From positions 1,302,001 through 1,366,000 of the forward strand of contig OZ244932.1 in NCBI GenBank assembly GCA_965222205.1: 64,000 bases of DNA. Reading direction: 5' to 3'. This document shows, in pieces, positions 1-9,039 of this stretch; the first letter of the stretch is position 1; each line of letters opens with the position of its first letter. The notes under the pieces are model-generated. The model had not been told where the DNA came from and made no database searches. It saw nothing but the letters and a program-made list of their open reading frames with translations. This DNA comes from RHLJ01 sp965222205 (lineage in GTDB: Bacteria; Bacteroidota; Rhodothermia; Balneolales; Balneolaceae). A program made the position numbers and the translations under genes.

Positions 1-426
1 GGCTGCCTGATCATCATTTAGCATCCCTAATGTAGCGCAGACTTCGAGTCCTAAATCAGCCACCCCAGAGACTACATCAAGTACCTCATCAAAATCTTTA
101 TTTTGTCGGGCACTTCTCCAGGCGGCTCCCATACAAAAGCGAGTACTTCCTGCTTCTTTAGCCCGTTCAGCTGCTGCAAGAATCATTTCTTTAGGCATCA
201 GCTTTTCGTTATTCACTCCGGTATTATATCGAGCCGATTGAGGGCAGTAAGAGCAATCCTCAGAGCATCCTCCGGTTTTAATAGAAAGGAGGGTACAAAC
301 CTGAACTTCACCAGTTTCGTGAAACTCTCTGTGTACGGTTTGAGCTTTGTATATCAGCTCCATTAAAGGAGTGTTGTAGATTTCTGATATCTCTTCTTTA
401 GTCCAGGTGTTTTTTACAACGCTCAT
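1..426 (-). CDS. bioB: Biotin synthase, N-terminal part (cut by left edge)
   Basis: Radical-SAM enzyme that inserts sulfur into dethiobiotin in the last step of biotin synthesis. The reverse strand reads 142 codons without a stop, starting at ATG 426. The radical-SAM cluster motif CxxxCxxC is at Cys54, Cys58 and Cys61 within the BioB-typical GGCSEDCSYCPQSARY block, followed by an MGAAWRSA motif. The C-terminal half lies outside the window. No other biotin gene is visible next to it. The identification is firm because the motif block is nearly diagnostic. Confidence 0.95.
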   Translation of the reverse strand, partial: MSVVKNTWTKEEISEIYNTPLMELIYKAQTVHREFHETGEVQVCTLLSIKTGGCSEDCSYCPQSARYNTGVNNEKLMPKEMILAAAERAKEAGSTRFCMGAAWRSARQNKDFDEVLDVVSGVADLGLEVCATLGMLNDDQAA

Positions 427-575
427 GTAGTCAAACTTAAGTTAATTTCTTTGCCTAGAAAGTAAGAGGATTCACTTCAAAACCCAATCACGGAATTCAT
501 GGTCTTCTGCAACTTTATGGAGAATTATTATATTCATCTGATTTTTTAAACCAACATTTCTAATACCGCTTAAAC

Positions 576-1424
576 ATGAAATCATTTAAAGGTTCAACCA
601 TATTAATTTTTTCGGTGGTACTATTAATTATGGTGATTGCTTGTTCGGAACAAAAACCATCGTCCGAAAAAAAAGAAAAGCAGATCGGGGTCCAGGTTTA
701 CTCGGTAAGAAATGAGCTCTCTCAAAATTTTGACTCTACACTTGCTGCACTTGCTGAAATTGGGTTCGATCAGATAGAAGCATATGGGTTAAATACTGAT
801 GGTATGTTATTTGGGATGAAACCGGCCACTTATAGGGCTGTTGTAGAACGTTATGGAATGGAACTGGTAACTACTCACAGTTCCTATTTTACTGCTGAAG
901 AAGCGCTTGTAATGATAAAAGCAGCTAAAGAAGCAGGCTTAAAGTATGTAATCATTCCCTACATTCCAGTTGAACTGAGGAATGATTATGATGCTGTAGC
1001 AGAAAATCTTAACGAAATAGGTGCATTATTTAAAGAAGCGGAAATAGGATTTGGATATCATAACCATGATTTCGAATTTTTTCCTACGGAAGATGGAAGG
1101 ATTCCTATGGAGATTTTGATCGAAGGAACGGATCCCGATAAGGTAGATTTTCAATTAGATTTGTATTGGGTTGTTAAGGCAGAACAAGATCCTTTAAAAA
1201 TTATAAATAAATATCCGGGACGTTTTATAGCCTTTCACATAAAGGATGCGAACGAGGAATTAAATCAAACCACAGTAGGAACCGGGATTATTGATTTTAA
1301 AACTATTCTGGAAAATCAGGCAAAGGCAGGCTATAAATATTACTTTGTTGAAGACGAACGTGTGGATGCTCCATTGATGAATGTAAAAGCCGGACATGAT
1401 TACCTGAGGAATTTAGATTTTTAA
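576..1424 (+). CDS. Sugar phosphate isomerase/epimerase-like lipoprotein (TIM barrel)
   Basis: 282 residues. A hydrophobic N-terminus ending in a lipobox-like VIAC (Cys23) suggests a membrane-anchored periplasmic lipoprotein. The rest matches the xylose-isomerase-like TIM-barrel (AP endonuclease 2) superfamily, with IGVQVYSVR at the first strand, a YHNHDFEF metal-site region, a QLDLYWV strand, FHIKDAN and a C-terminal YYFVEDE. These are the usual divalent-metal ligand positions. The substrate is unknown; exported members of this family are common in Bacteroidota and probably act on sugars or inositols. It stands alone between bioB (divergent) and a response regulator. Confidence 0.85.
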   Translation: MKSFKGSTILIFSVVLLIMVIACSEQKPSSEKKEKQIGVQVYSVRNELSQNFDSTLAALAEIGFDQIEAYGLNTDGMLFGMKPATYRAVVERYGMELVTTHSSYFTAEEALVMIKAAKEAGLKYVIIPYIPVELRNDYDAVAENLNEIGALFKEAEIGFGYHNHDFEFFPTEDGRIPMEILIEGTDPDKVDFQLDLYWVVKAEQDPLKIINKYPGRFIAFHIKDANEELNQTTVGTGIIDFKTILENQAKAGYKYYFVEDERVDAPLMNVKAGHDYLRNLDF

Positions 1425-1560
1425 TTTCTATCATTAACAAAAATAATCACCCAACTTGGTTTCTAATGTTTATTGGTTTTTTCTAACATATCTATTGATT
1501 GGAAGCCAATAAATGCGTACGATTAGTTCAAGTCACTTAGTATGTTTTAGGATTTAGCGA

Positions 1561-2232
1561 ATGAATATTTTAGTTGTAGAAGACGATCCCTCTGTAAGAA
1601 CGCTGGTTAAAGCTGTTTTAGAGCACAACGGAAATTCCGTTCAGGCTGAAGATACTGCTACAACAGGTGAAAAAGCCGCAACCGAGGGAGAATTTGATAT
1701 GATAATTCTTGACTTAGGGCTGCCTGATGGGGATGGATATGAAGTTTGTAAAAGTATCCGTGACAAGAATATAACCACTCCTGTATTGATCCTTTCCGGA
1801 GAACAGGAAACGGATGTTAAGGTGAAATGCCTTAAAGTTGGCGCTGATGATTATCTCACAAAACCTTTCAATACAGAAGAACTTATTGCTCGGATGGAAG
1901 CTATTCAGCGAAGAACGGAATCAGCTACGGATCAATTGCTTACCTGTGGAGAGCTTAAAGTAGATCTTCTAAAAAGAGAATTTTCTATCAATAATGAAAA
2001 AGTTCAACTAACTAATAACGAGTTCAATCTGTTAGTATATTTCCTAAAGAATAAGAACAAGATTATTACACAGGAAGAGCTTGCTGAAAAGGTTTGGGAT
2101 ATTCATTTTGATACCCAAACAAACTATATCAACGTATATATAAGCTACCTAAGAAAGAAAATTCGCGAGTATTCGGATGTCGATTACATCGAAACTATTC
2201 GTAAAAAGGGGTTCACCTTCAGATGTGAATAA
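1561..2232 (+). CDS. OmpR/PhoB-family response regulator
   Basis: 223 residues: a receiver domain (about 1-115, acidic pocket E7 D8 D9, phospho-acceptor Asp51, Lys at the DDYLTKPF motif) followed by a winged-helix DNA-binding domain (about 125-222, ending IRKKGFTFRCE). It would activate or repress transcription after phosphorylation. No histidine kinase gene is adjacent on either side, so its partner must be encoded elsewhere. A Rho-independent terminator directly follows the gene. Confidence 0.93.
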   Translation: MNILVVEDDPSVRTLVKAVLEHNGNSVQAEDTATTGEKAATEGEFDMIILDLGLPDGDGYEVCKSIRDKNITTPVLILSGEQETDVKVKCLKVGADDYLTKPFNTEELIARMEAIQRRTESATDQLLTCGELKVDLLKREFSINNEKVQLTNNEFNLLVYFLKNKNKIITQEELAEKVWDIHFDTQTNYINVYISYLRKKIREYSDVDYIETIRKKGFTFRCE

Positions 2233-2250
2233 TTATTTAAAGATTTAATT

Positions 2251-2284
2251 AAAAGGCTGTCTCTTTTGGGACGGCCTTTTTTAT
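2251..2284 (+). terminator. Rho-independent terminator after the response regulator
   Basis: An 11-bp stem (AAAAGGCTGTC against GACGGCCTTTT, one G-T wobble) is followed by a T-run, starting 18 bases after the regulator's stop codon. It contains the TTG at 2266 that would otherwise be the most upstream start of the next gene. This argues that trmH really starts at ATG 2290. Confidence 0.85.
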
Positions 2285-2289
2285 GCACT

Positions 2290-2976
2290 ATGGATTCAAC
2301 AACCCGGGACCTACTTATTGAATATCTAAAAGGCTTTACTACAGAGTCTCGGTGGAACAGAATACAAGAAGTCTTATCGAATAGAACTAATCACATTACG
2401 GTAGTCTTGGAAGATTTGCATAAACCTCATAATGCGAATGCAGTGCTTAGAAGTTGTGATGGATTTGGGATTCAGGATGTACATATCATAGAAAACCGGA
2501 ATACATTTGACGCTGCAAGCACAGTTTCGATTGGAGCGCATCAATGGCTCACACTAAGCAAGTACAATAAGACCAATACAGAAAACGTGTCTGTTTGTTT
2601 TGAAGCAATGAGGAAAGAGGGCTATAAAGTAATTGCTACTACTCCGCACGAACAGGATCAAAATTTGAACGAGCTGCCTATAGAGCAGAAAACAGCACTG
2701 GTTTTTGGTACCGAAAGAGAAGGGCTTAGCGATATTGCAATGGAAGAAGCGGATGGATATGTAAAAATTCCGATGTCGGGATTTAGCGAGAGTTTTAATA
2801 TATCTGTGAGTGCTGCAATATGCCTCTATGATTTAACAACCCGCCTCAGGCAATCGGATCTTGACTGGCAACTGGAAGAAGAATATCAAAGAGAGCTATC
2901 CTTGCTTTGGTTAAAAAAAACCATCAAAGCTTCTGATAAACTTGTGGAGAAGTTTCTTAAAGATCAGGGCAACTAA
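2290..2976 (+). CDS. trmH: TrmH-family tRNA (guanosine-2'-O-)-methyltransferase
   Basis: SPOUT-fold RNA 2'-O-methylase of about 228 residues, the expected size for TrmH (Gm18 of tRNA). All three SpoU motifs are present: NANAVLRSCDGFGIQDVHII (motif 1), ALVFGTEREGLS (motif 2) and IPMSGFSESFNISVSAAI (motif 3, SAM-binding knot). I chose ATG 2290 because an in-frame TTG at 2266 lies inside the upstream terminator hairpin. The gene is convergent with the following peptidase, their stop codons overlapping by 4 bases. The substrate could be another RNA, but the C-terminal RxxxxxxLLWLKKTI extension resembles TrmH. Confidence 0.9.
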   Translation: MDSTTRDLLIEYLKGFTTESRWNRIQEVLSNRTNHITVVLEDLHKPHNANAVLRSCDGFGIQDVHIIENRNTFDAASTVSIGAHQWLTLSKYNKTNTENVSVCFEAMRKEGYKVIATTPHEQDQNLNELPIEQKTALVFGTEREGLSDIAMEEADGYVKIPMSGFSESFNISVSAAICLYDLTTRLRQSDLDWQLEEEYQRELSLLWLKKTIKASDKLVEKFLKDQGN

Positions 2977-4340
2977 CGAGGGAGTCTGATATTTAAATCT
3001 GCTACACCGTAAGCAAAGGCAGCCATCGTTGCCACACATTCATTAAAGTCATCAATATCCAGTTTATCGATAGTGTCTGCATCTGTGTGATGGAACCAGA
3101 AGTATTTTTCTCCATCTACTCTCAATCCCATACCGGGGACTCCACCACGCATCAAAGGACCAATATCAGCACCACCTCCACCTTTACTTACTTCACCGGA
3201 TTCAATGGATTCGAGGTGTGTCCCGATTTCGGTAAGAATATGAAAGGCTTCATCACTTCCAGTAAATCCGAACCCGATAGGGTCAAAAACGCCTCCATCA
3301 GATTCCATCGCGAGTATATGATTATCCAATGATTTCTCATCCTCCTCAACCCATCGCCGATATTCGTTCGCTCCCGCTAATCCGTTTTCTTCATTTGTCC
3401 ATAGAACAACACGAATAGTTCTCTTGGGGGTGAGTCCAAGTTCTTTAATCAAACGAAGAGCTTCCCATGCAGCAACACAACCTCCGCCATCATCCATCAT
3501 TCCGGTTCCAACATCCCAGGAATCAATATGACCCCCAAGCACTATAATTTCGTCAGGAAATTCGGATCCTTTTATTTCTGCCATTACATTTCTGGAATCA
3601 GCGTCCGGGAGGGTTTGCGCTTCCATTTTTAAAGTGACTTCCAATTTTTCACCACGGTCGGCAATTCTTTGCATAAGAAGAGCATCTTCAACGGTGATAG
3701 CAGCATGGGGAATTTTTTTAATTCCTTCAGCATAGCGCATTACTCCGGTATGTGGTGTCTGAATAGAATATGATGCTACGGATGCAATCATACTTGCTAT
3801 TGCGCCATGTTTAGCTGCTTCTGAAGCTCCGTTAACCCGATAGCCGACTGTTTGTCCATACGTGGTAAACTCGGCGTTGAAGAGAACAATTTTACCTGTG
3901 GCTTCTTCGCTACGCTTTTCCAGTTCTTCAAAACTTTTAACAACGAGAACTTCTCCGGTGATCCCTTCGGCAGGAGTTCCCACGCTACCACCCAAGCCAA
4001 GCATTGGCAATTCCCTGTTAATTGGGGTGTTAAGCGTTGCGGATTCTTCTCCCCGCACCCAATGAGGTACTTTAACAGGCTGAGTCCAAACTCGGTCAAA
4101 ACCATCCGCTTTCATTTCCTCTACAATCCAGTCGATGGATTTTTCAAGGTTTTCAGAACCACTGAACCTTGGCCCAAAGGTATCTCCCATATAGGTGAGT
4201 CGTTCAAATGCAAAATCACTGTTAATGGCTGCATCTATAATAGATTGTACTTCGCTTTCGAAGGAAGAAGGAATAGCTTCCTGAGCAGAGGTAGACAGAC
4301 TGATTAACAGGATAATGAATAATAAAGAGACTTTTTTCAT
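2973..4340 (-). CDS. M28-family metallopeptidase, secreted
   Basis: 455 residues with a signal peptide (MKKVSLLFIILLISLSTSAQ). Zinc aminopeptidase/carboxypeptidase Q-like. The middle contains a protease-associated (PA) type insertion. The dizinc site is visible: GGHIDSWDVGTG (His, Asp), MDDGGG (Asp), WTNEENGLAG (catalytic Glu and Glu ligand), MESDGG (Asp) and WFHHTDADTIDKLD (final His). It probably trims peptides in the periplasm or outside the cell. No operon partner. Confidence 0.92.
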   Translation of the reverse strand: MKKVSLLFIILLISLSTSAQEAIPSSFESEVQSIIDAAINSDFAFERLTYMGDTFGPRFSGSENLEKSIDWIVEEMKADGFDRVWTQPVKVPHWVRGEESATLNTPINRELPMLGLGGSVGTPAEGITGEVLVVKSFEELEKRSEEATGKIVLFNAEFTTYGQTVGYRVNGASEAAKHGAIASMIASVASYSIQTPHTGVMRYAEGIKKIPHAAITVEDALLMQRIADRGEKLEVTLKMEAQTLPDADSRNVMAEIKGSEFPDEIIVLGGHIDSWDVGTGMMDDGGGCVAAWEALRLIKELGLTPKRTIRVVLWTNEENGLAGANEYRRWVEEDEKSLDNHILAMESDGGVFDPIGFGFTGSDEAFHILTEIGTHLESIESGEVSKGGGGADIGPLMRGGVPGMGLRVDGEKYFWFHHTDADTIDKLDIDDFNECVATMAAFAYGVADLNIRLPR

Positions 4341-4404
4341 GACACAGTAATTAAGTTATGAACGAAAGAAAATGAAAAGGAAGGCTGTAAGTTGAAAATA
4401 ATTG

Positions 4405-4432
4405 CAATAAAAAACCCCAGCGATTTGGGGTT
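4405..4432 (-). terminator. Rho-independent terminator of the M23 peptidase gene
   Basis: On the minus strand AACCCCA, a 6-base loop and TGGGGTT are followed by a T-run (GGGGTTTTTTATT). It sits 6 bases past the M23 peptidase stop codon. Confidence 0.85.
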
Positions 4433-4437
4433 ATTGA

Positions 4438-5412
4438 TTAGTCAAGGGAATTGGTGTTAGTCTCAGAAATTTGTCTGAACATCATATATTCTTCAGGAGA
4501 AGTATCTGCGAATAAATAGAAGAGAGGATCAACAGCCCTGTTATTTAAGTGGACTTCGTAGTGAAGGTGAGGACCTTCAACCAAACCTGTATTTCCTGAT
4601 TTAGCGATTTCCTGTCCCCGTAAGATTTTTGAACCCGATTTAATATCAGGGCTGAAAGCAGATAAATGAGCATAGAGTGTTTCGAAGCCAAAGCCATGAT
4701 CAATAACAACAATTTTGCCCAGATTCCCTTTTCTTCCCGCATATTTTACAACACCATCGCCTGTTGCATAGACCGGAGAACCAATATCAGCGCGGAAATC
4801 TACTCCGTTATGGGGGCGACTATACTGAAGAATAGGATGATAACGTAAACCAAAACCACTTAAAAGGATTCCACTGCCTGGTTTGATAGCCGGGATATGG
4901 GTCAGTTTTTCTTTATTGTTATTGTATTGATTTTTGATTTCTTCAAAACTCAGATTCTGGATTCCGATCTTGCGTTCCAGATTATCAATCTTAGAAGCAG
5001 TCCATTTTAAAAGATCTGCAGTAGATTCCTCATAAATATCAAACTCCTCATACGGGTCAACACCGCCAATACCTGCCTGCCGTTCTTCAAGGCTGATTTC
5101 ATCCAGCCCTAAAATTGAACGATACACTTCGTTATCCCGTGCAGCAATGTCTTCAAGTTGGAGGTCCAGATTAGTAATAGCTTGCTTGGTTTGCTCAAGC
5201 TGTGTTGATAGCGCTTCATTTTCTGCTTGCAAAGCCAGTTCGGCAGGTGATCCTATCTTCGTTGAAAGTAGTATAATTCCTATGCCAGCGAATACAACTC
5301 CCGTCAAAATCCATATTGCTAAGTTATAGATAACCTGTTCTTTACGATTATAGGTTATCGGAATAAATTCACAAGAGGTTTCGTCGTAATAGTAATGGTT
5401 CTTTAAGGACAT
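4438..5412 (-). CDS. M23 family metallopeptidase, membrane-anchored, coiled coil
   Basis: 324 residues. One transmembrane segment (about 30-50) after a short cytosolic tail is followed by a coiled coil (about 60-110: AENEALSTQLEQTKQAITN...) and a C-terminal LytM/M23 domain (about 180-305). The domain carries HNGVDFRAD (zinc His and Asp), a His in TLYAHLS, and HLHYEV (the HxH motif). All zinc ligands are present, so it should be an active peptidoglycan endopeptidase rather than a degenerate activator. Similar proteins are often called murein DD-endopeptidase MepM-like. It is followed by its own terminator. Confidence 0.92.
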   Translation of the reverse strand: MSLKNHYYYDETSCEFIPITYNRKEQVIYNLAIWILTGVVFAGIGIILLSTKIGSPAELALQAENEALSTQLEQTKQAITNLDLQLEDIAARDNEVYRSILGLDEISLEERQAGIGGVDPYEEFDIYEESTADLLKWTASKIDNLERKIGIQNLSFEEIKNQYNNNKEKLTHIPAIKPGSGILLSGFGLRYHPILQYSRPHNGVDFRADIGSPVYATGDGVVKYAGRKGNLGKIVVIDHGFGFETLYAHLSAFSPDIKSGSKILRGQEIAKSGNTGLVEGPHLHYEVHLNNRAVDPLFYLFADTSPEEYMMFRQISETNTNSLD

Positions 5413-5487
5413 AGATTGATTATTTCAAACTCTCATAAGTTAGTAACTCGCAGGGAGTTCTTCAAAGAGTAACCCCAAACTCTAATG

Positions 5488-6519
5488 TTACTCGATATCC
5501 CCCTCAAAATACTCGATTGCCCGCTGCATGGTATGGCCTTTTCCTTTAGTTTTTTCAGCAATGCTTGATTGAATACGGTCCTGAAAAGCTATTGCGGGAT
5601 CGTATCCATAATGTTTCAGTAAATGATTCATTGCTATAACTTCAGCAATTACCGTAATGTTTTTTCCCGGAGTGATGGGAAGAGTGATGTAGGGGATATC
5701 CAGGTTCATGATGTTTACGGTATCATGATCAAGCCCGGTTCGGTTTACTTCACTGGTATCATCCCATAAAGTTAGTTCTACTACTACTTCCAGGCGTTTC
5801 TGATACCGAACAGACCTGATACCAAACATCGACATCACATCCACAATCCCCAAACCGCGAATTTCCATAAAATGTTTACTCATTTGTGTAGCAGAAGCCA
5901 TTAAGACGCTGCTTTTTTGAGTGAGCATAACCACATCATCAGCAACAAGGCGATGCCCGCGCTCCACCAAGTCGAGGGCTACTTCGCTTTTCCCAATACC
6001 CGATTTACCAGCAATGAGAATACCAATTCCATAAACATCTACCATTGCGCCATGAACCATAGTCTGAAGTGCGAATTGATCATCCAGGAAATCCCTGAGC
6101 AGAAACATGAAACGTGTAGTTTCATAAGGTGTGGTATAGACTGGTATACCCGCTTCTTCTGCCAGATCTAACAGATACTGAGGAAGTTGGTTGCCATCAG
6201 TAAGAAATATTACCGGGATTTGATACTGTGTAAGTTTTGCAAACGCCTTTTTCTGTTCTTCCTCAGAAAGGTGTTCAAGATATTGTGTTTCGGTATTCCC
6301 GATTACCTGAATACGCTGATAAGTAAACAGTTCCAGATAGCCAGCAAGGGCAAGTCCGGGGCGTGTTAGTTCAGCCTCCGTTACATATCGGTGATCTCCA
6401 CAATCTCCTGCTGCACAAGCTATTAAATTTATGTGTACGCGCTCTTTTAATCGCTGTACCAGATAACTTACAGATATCTTTTCTTTTATTGGGATTGCTG
6501 GTTGTGGTGAAAAGGGCAT
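5488..6519 (-). CDS. hprK: HPr(Ser) kinase/phosphorylase
   Basis: 343 residues. N-terminal HPr-K domain (1-135) and C-terminal kinase domain with HGAMVDVYG (His156), a P-loop at 171-178 (GKSGIGKS), the LVADDVV strand and the family signature MEIRGLGIVDV. In Firmicutes the enzyme phosphorylates HPr on serine for carbon control. In many non-Firmicutes it occurs without a full sugar PTS. Here it is immediately upstream of nothing metabolic but downstream of hpf and xerC (7-base and 16-base gaps), suggesting a co-transcribed xer-hpf-hprK unit. Substrate protein not in this window. Confidence 0.95.
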   Translation of the reverse strand: MPFSPQPAIPIKEKISVSYLVQRLKERVHINLIACAAGDCGDHRYVTEAELTRPGLALAGYLELFTYQRIQVIGNTETQYLEHLSEEEQKKAFAKLTQYQIPVIFLTDGNQLPQYLLDLAEEAGIPVYTTPYETTRFMFLLRDFLDDQFALQTMVHGAMVDVYGIGILIAGKSGIGKSEVALDLVERGHRLVADDVVMLTQKSSVLMASATQMSKHFMEIRGLGIVDVMSMFGIRSVRYQKRLEVVVELTLWDDTSEVNRTGLDHDTVNIMNLDIPYITLPITPGKNITVIAEVIAMNHLLKHYGYDPAIAFQDRIQSSIAEKTKGKGHTMQRAIEYFEGDIE

Positions 6520-6525
6520 AAGCGA

Positions 6526-6831
6526 TTAATGAGTTGTAAATTTCTTTTCCTTGTATCTTTTCAACTGTCTTGAAAGATTATCAACAGCGGCAAGAACTGC
6601 TTGTTCATACTTTGGAGCTGTTTCAGAAGCAGTTAGCGTTTTGTTAGGAATCTGGATAACAATTTCAGCCTTTTGTGGATTATCGTTATCAGGATGAGGT
6701 TCCAGCACAATACTACAGCTTACTATTCGGTCGTAAAACTGCTGAAGCTTAGTCACAGCGTCTTCACTGTAAGTTTTTAAGCTTGTACTTGCATCGAAGT
6801 GGCGTGCTGTAAATCTGATATTCATAGTCAT
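6526..6831 (-). CDS. hpf: Ribosome hibernation-promoting factor (short HPF/RaiA type)
   Basis: 101 residues, the length of the short HPF/YfiA family, with the expected N-terminal FTARHFDASTSLKTYSEDAV and central strands (AEIVIQIPNKTLTASETAPKYEQAVLAAVDNLSRQLKRYKEK). These proteins bind the 30S subunit and silence ribosomes in stationary phase. The gene lies between xerC and hprK in one operon. It lacks the long C-terminal dimerisation domain. Confidence 0.93.
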   Translation of the reverse strand: MTMNIRFTARHFDASTSLKTYSEDAVTKLQQFYDRIVSCSIVLEPHPDNDNPQKAEIVIQIPNKTLTASETAPKYEQAVLAAVDNLSRQLKRYKEKKFTTH

Positions 6832-6846
6832 TATTCCTTTTTCTTT

Positions 6847-7764
6847 TTATGATTTTGCTCTTGGATGTGCTTGTTCGTACACATTTTTAAGTCGTTCAAC
6901 ACTTGTGTGGGTGTAAACCTGTGTGGCCGCAAGATTAGCGTGGCCTAAAAATTCCTTGATCAAACGGATGTCGGCACCATTGTTCAGCATGTGTGTAGCG
7001 AAGCTGTGCCTTAGCACATGCGGGCTTTTCTGTGTTACTTCACTTTCACGCGATAAATACTTTTCAACCATATAACGAATTGATCTCACATAGGCTCTTT
7101 GTCCGCTTGCAGCTAAAAATAAAGCTTTTCGGGCATCAGAATCGGTTCTTGGACCATATAATTCTATTCTTTTCCTGATGAAATCTTTCAAAATATCTCT
7201 CGCAGTATTACCTAGAGGTACAATTCGCTCTTTATTACCTTTCCCACGAACCGTAATTTGTCCTGCCCGTAAATCCAGATCTGTTAAGTTCAAACCAACT
7301 AATTCGCTTACCCGAATTCCGGTTCCATAAAACACTTCTAAAATAGCTCTGTCCTGAAGTCCGCGAGTGGTTTCGATATCCACATTATCAAACATTCGGC
7401 TCAAATCTTCCGGAGTAACCGTTTTTGGTAATGATTTATCTTTTTTTGGAACAACCAATAAATGTGCGGGATTTTTAGTGATATGCCCCCGCTTAAATGA
7501 GTACTTGAAAAAAGAACGGAGTGCGGCAATTTTTCGGGCGATCGAGCTCTTTGAAAGTCCTTCTTCGGATAGTTCTCCCAGCCACAAGCGAATAGTCAAC
7601 CGTGTAATGTGCTGTACATCAACATGATCGGGTTTACATTCAAATTGAGAAGTACAAAATTCGAGAAAAGAAGTCAGATCATTTTCATACGAAGTAATAG
7701 TATGAGGGGAGGAATTTCGTTCAACCTGAAGGTATTTCAGATATTTCTCAATCAGTTTTTTCAT
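6847..7764 (-). CDS. xerC: Tyrosine recombinase XerC/XerD-type
   Basis: 305 residues: SAM-like core-binding domain (1-90) and catalytic domain with the full set Arg151, Lys175, His249 and Arg252 (HVLRHSFATHML), His275 and nucleophile Tyr284. The length and the absence of neighbouring phage genes point to the housekeeping Xer protein that resolves chromosome dimers at dif. XerC versus XerD cannot be decided without a comparison; the position upstream of hpf is typical for the copy called xerC in related genomes (recalled). Confidence 0.9.
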   Translation of the reverse strand: MKKLIEKYLKYLQVERNSSPHTITSYENDLTSFLEFCTSQFECKPDHVDVQHITRLTIRLWLGELSEEGLSKSSIARKIAALRSFFKYSFKRGHITKNPAHLLVVPKKDKSLPKTVTPEDLSRMFDNVDIETTRGLQDRAILEVFYGTGIRVSELVGLNLTDLDLRAGQITVRGKGNKERIVPLGNTARDILKDFIRKRIELYGPRTDSDARKALFLAASGQRAYVRSIRYMVEKYLSRESEVTQKSPHVLRHSFATHMLNNGADIRLIKEFLGHANLAATQVYTHTSVERLKNVYEQAHPRAKS

Positions 7765-7827
7765 CTACCGCAATATGTTTAACTGGCGAACAAAATGAAA
7801 CCGATCAAAAAGGAAATTTTACTTAAT

Positions 7828-8979
7828 TCAGACTTCACGGCCTTTCCATGAACTTTTAATGCCAAGCGCTTTGTAAAATATCGAAATCACCCCAAGAAAT
7901 TGAAACCAAAGTACCGAAACAGGATGGAGGAAGGAATACAGTATATTCCATTTAAAAAGGATTGAGAGCAGTATTCTTTGTATCAGGATAAGCGACAGAG
8001 TGATAATTGACAGAATGATAGTTGAGGGTTGTTTTTCGATGATTCCTATCCCCAGAGTAAAAACAGGAAGTATGAACACGATAAGATGCAGAATACCCAT
8101 GAATACAAATTCGAATAGGTTTCCAAATCCCGGAAGAAAATTCTTTTTAAACCCATTCCATATCTCAGCATGAGAATTATACATTCTGCAATGTACAGCA
8201 TCTACACCGTGAAGCATTTGTAACAGAAAACCAGCTGACTTCAGATTTCGGGCAAGAGCCATATCCTCTACTACTTCATTTCTTACGGCTTCATGACCTC
8301 CAATCTCATCATAAGTTGATCTTCGAAAAGCAAGAAACTGACCACAAGCTGCTACATATTTATCATCCAGCTTTGATCTCAGAAAATTAGGCATCCATCT
8401 TGGAGAGCGTTCCACATAAATTGCAGGGAGTAAAGTATAAAGAGCATAGAGAAACATTGGGATGATCATATTTTCCCAGAAACTTTTTAAATGCTGTTGT
8501 GGCCAAATGGTAATTGAGTCTCTGTGCTTAAGTCGGGATACTGTTTTTCCTATAGCGTCTGATTCCAACCAAACATCTGCATCAATAAAAACGATGATTT
8601 GACCTTTTGCCTCTTTCGATAGCTGGTGACAAGCCCAGGGTTTACCAAGCCATTCAGTAGGTTTTGGAGCACCTTTTAGATGTTTCAGATTGGTAATGAT
8701 TCCGGAAAGTTGTTCAAGTATTTCAGAAGTACCATCGGTAGAGTTATCATCCAGAACAAGTACCTCGAAGGTGGGATAATCCTGTTTCAGAGCGCTGGTT
8801 ACACACCGTTCAATAACTGCTTCTTCATTTCGGGCCGGTATACAAATACTAACAAATGGAGCATCTTGTTCATGAATCGGGGGGATTTCTTTAAGAGCCT
8901 GGAACTCATATAGATTTCTGAGTAACACTGCGAAGGTGCCTAGTAAAAAAGCGATACAAAAATAAAGCAGGAAGATCAT
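7828..8979 (-). CDS. cruC: Family 2 glycosyltransferase, probably carotenoid glycosyltransferase (CruC-like)
   Basis: About 383 residues from ATG 8979 (an in-frame TTG at 9018 is less likely). One N-terminal membrane segment, a GT-A domain with SICIPARNEEAVIERCV, VLVLDDNSTDGT, the DxD-type FIDADVWL and acid/base EDMALARN, then three or four C-terminal membrane segments. The architecture matches CruC/CrtQ carotenoid glycosyltransferases, membrane enzymes that put a sugar on a tertiary hydroxyl. The divergent neighbour is crtC, whose product makes that hydroxyl, and the gene beyond is an acyltransferase. The carotenoid role is inferred from this context. Confidence 0.75.
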   Translation of the reverse strand: MIFLLYFCIAFLLGTFAVLLRNLYEFQALKEIPPIHEQDAPFVSICIPARNEEAVIERCVTSALKQDYPTFEVLVLDDNSTDGTSEILEQLSGIITNLKHLKGAPKPTEWLGKPWACHQLSKEAKGQIIVFIDADVWLESDAIGKTVSRLKHRDSITIWPQQHLKSFWENMIIPMFLYALYTLLPAIYVERSPRWMPNFLRSKLDDKYVAACGQFLAFRRSTYDEIGGHEAVRNEVVEDMALARNLKSAGFLLQMLHGVDAVHCRMYNSHAEIWNGFKKNFLPGFGNLFEFVFMGILHLIVFILPVFTLGIGIIEKQPSTIILSIITLSLILIQRILLSILFKWNILYSFLHPVSVLWFQFLGVISIFYKALGIKSSWKGREV

Positions 8980-9039
8980 TTGAACGAAAGGTAGTAAACC
9001 AACAGTTGACGGACACAATAAGTAACCGTTTATTTGTGC

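Noticed and set aside
103..366. Plus-strand open frame of 87 codons
   Set aside because: It is antisense to bioB, whose radical-SAM motifs are unmistakable on the minus strand.
2266..2289. TTG start for the TrmH-like gene
   Set aside because: The TTG lies inside a terminator hairpin; ATG 2290 directly precedes the conserved region.
6847..7764. Integrase of a mobile element
   Set aside because: The size, lack of phage or plasmid neighbours and the hpf-hprK context fit a housekeeping Xer protein better.
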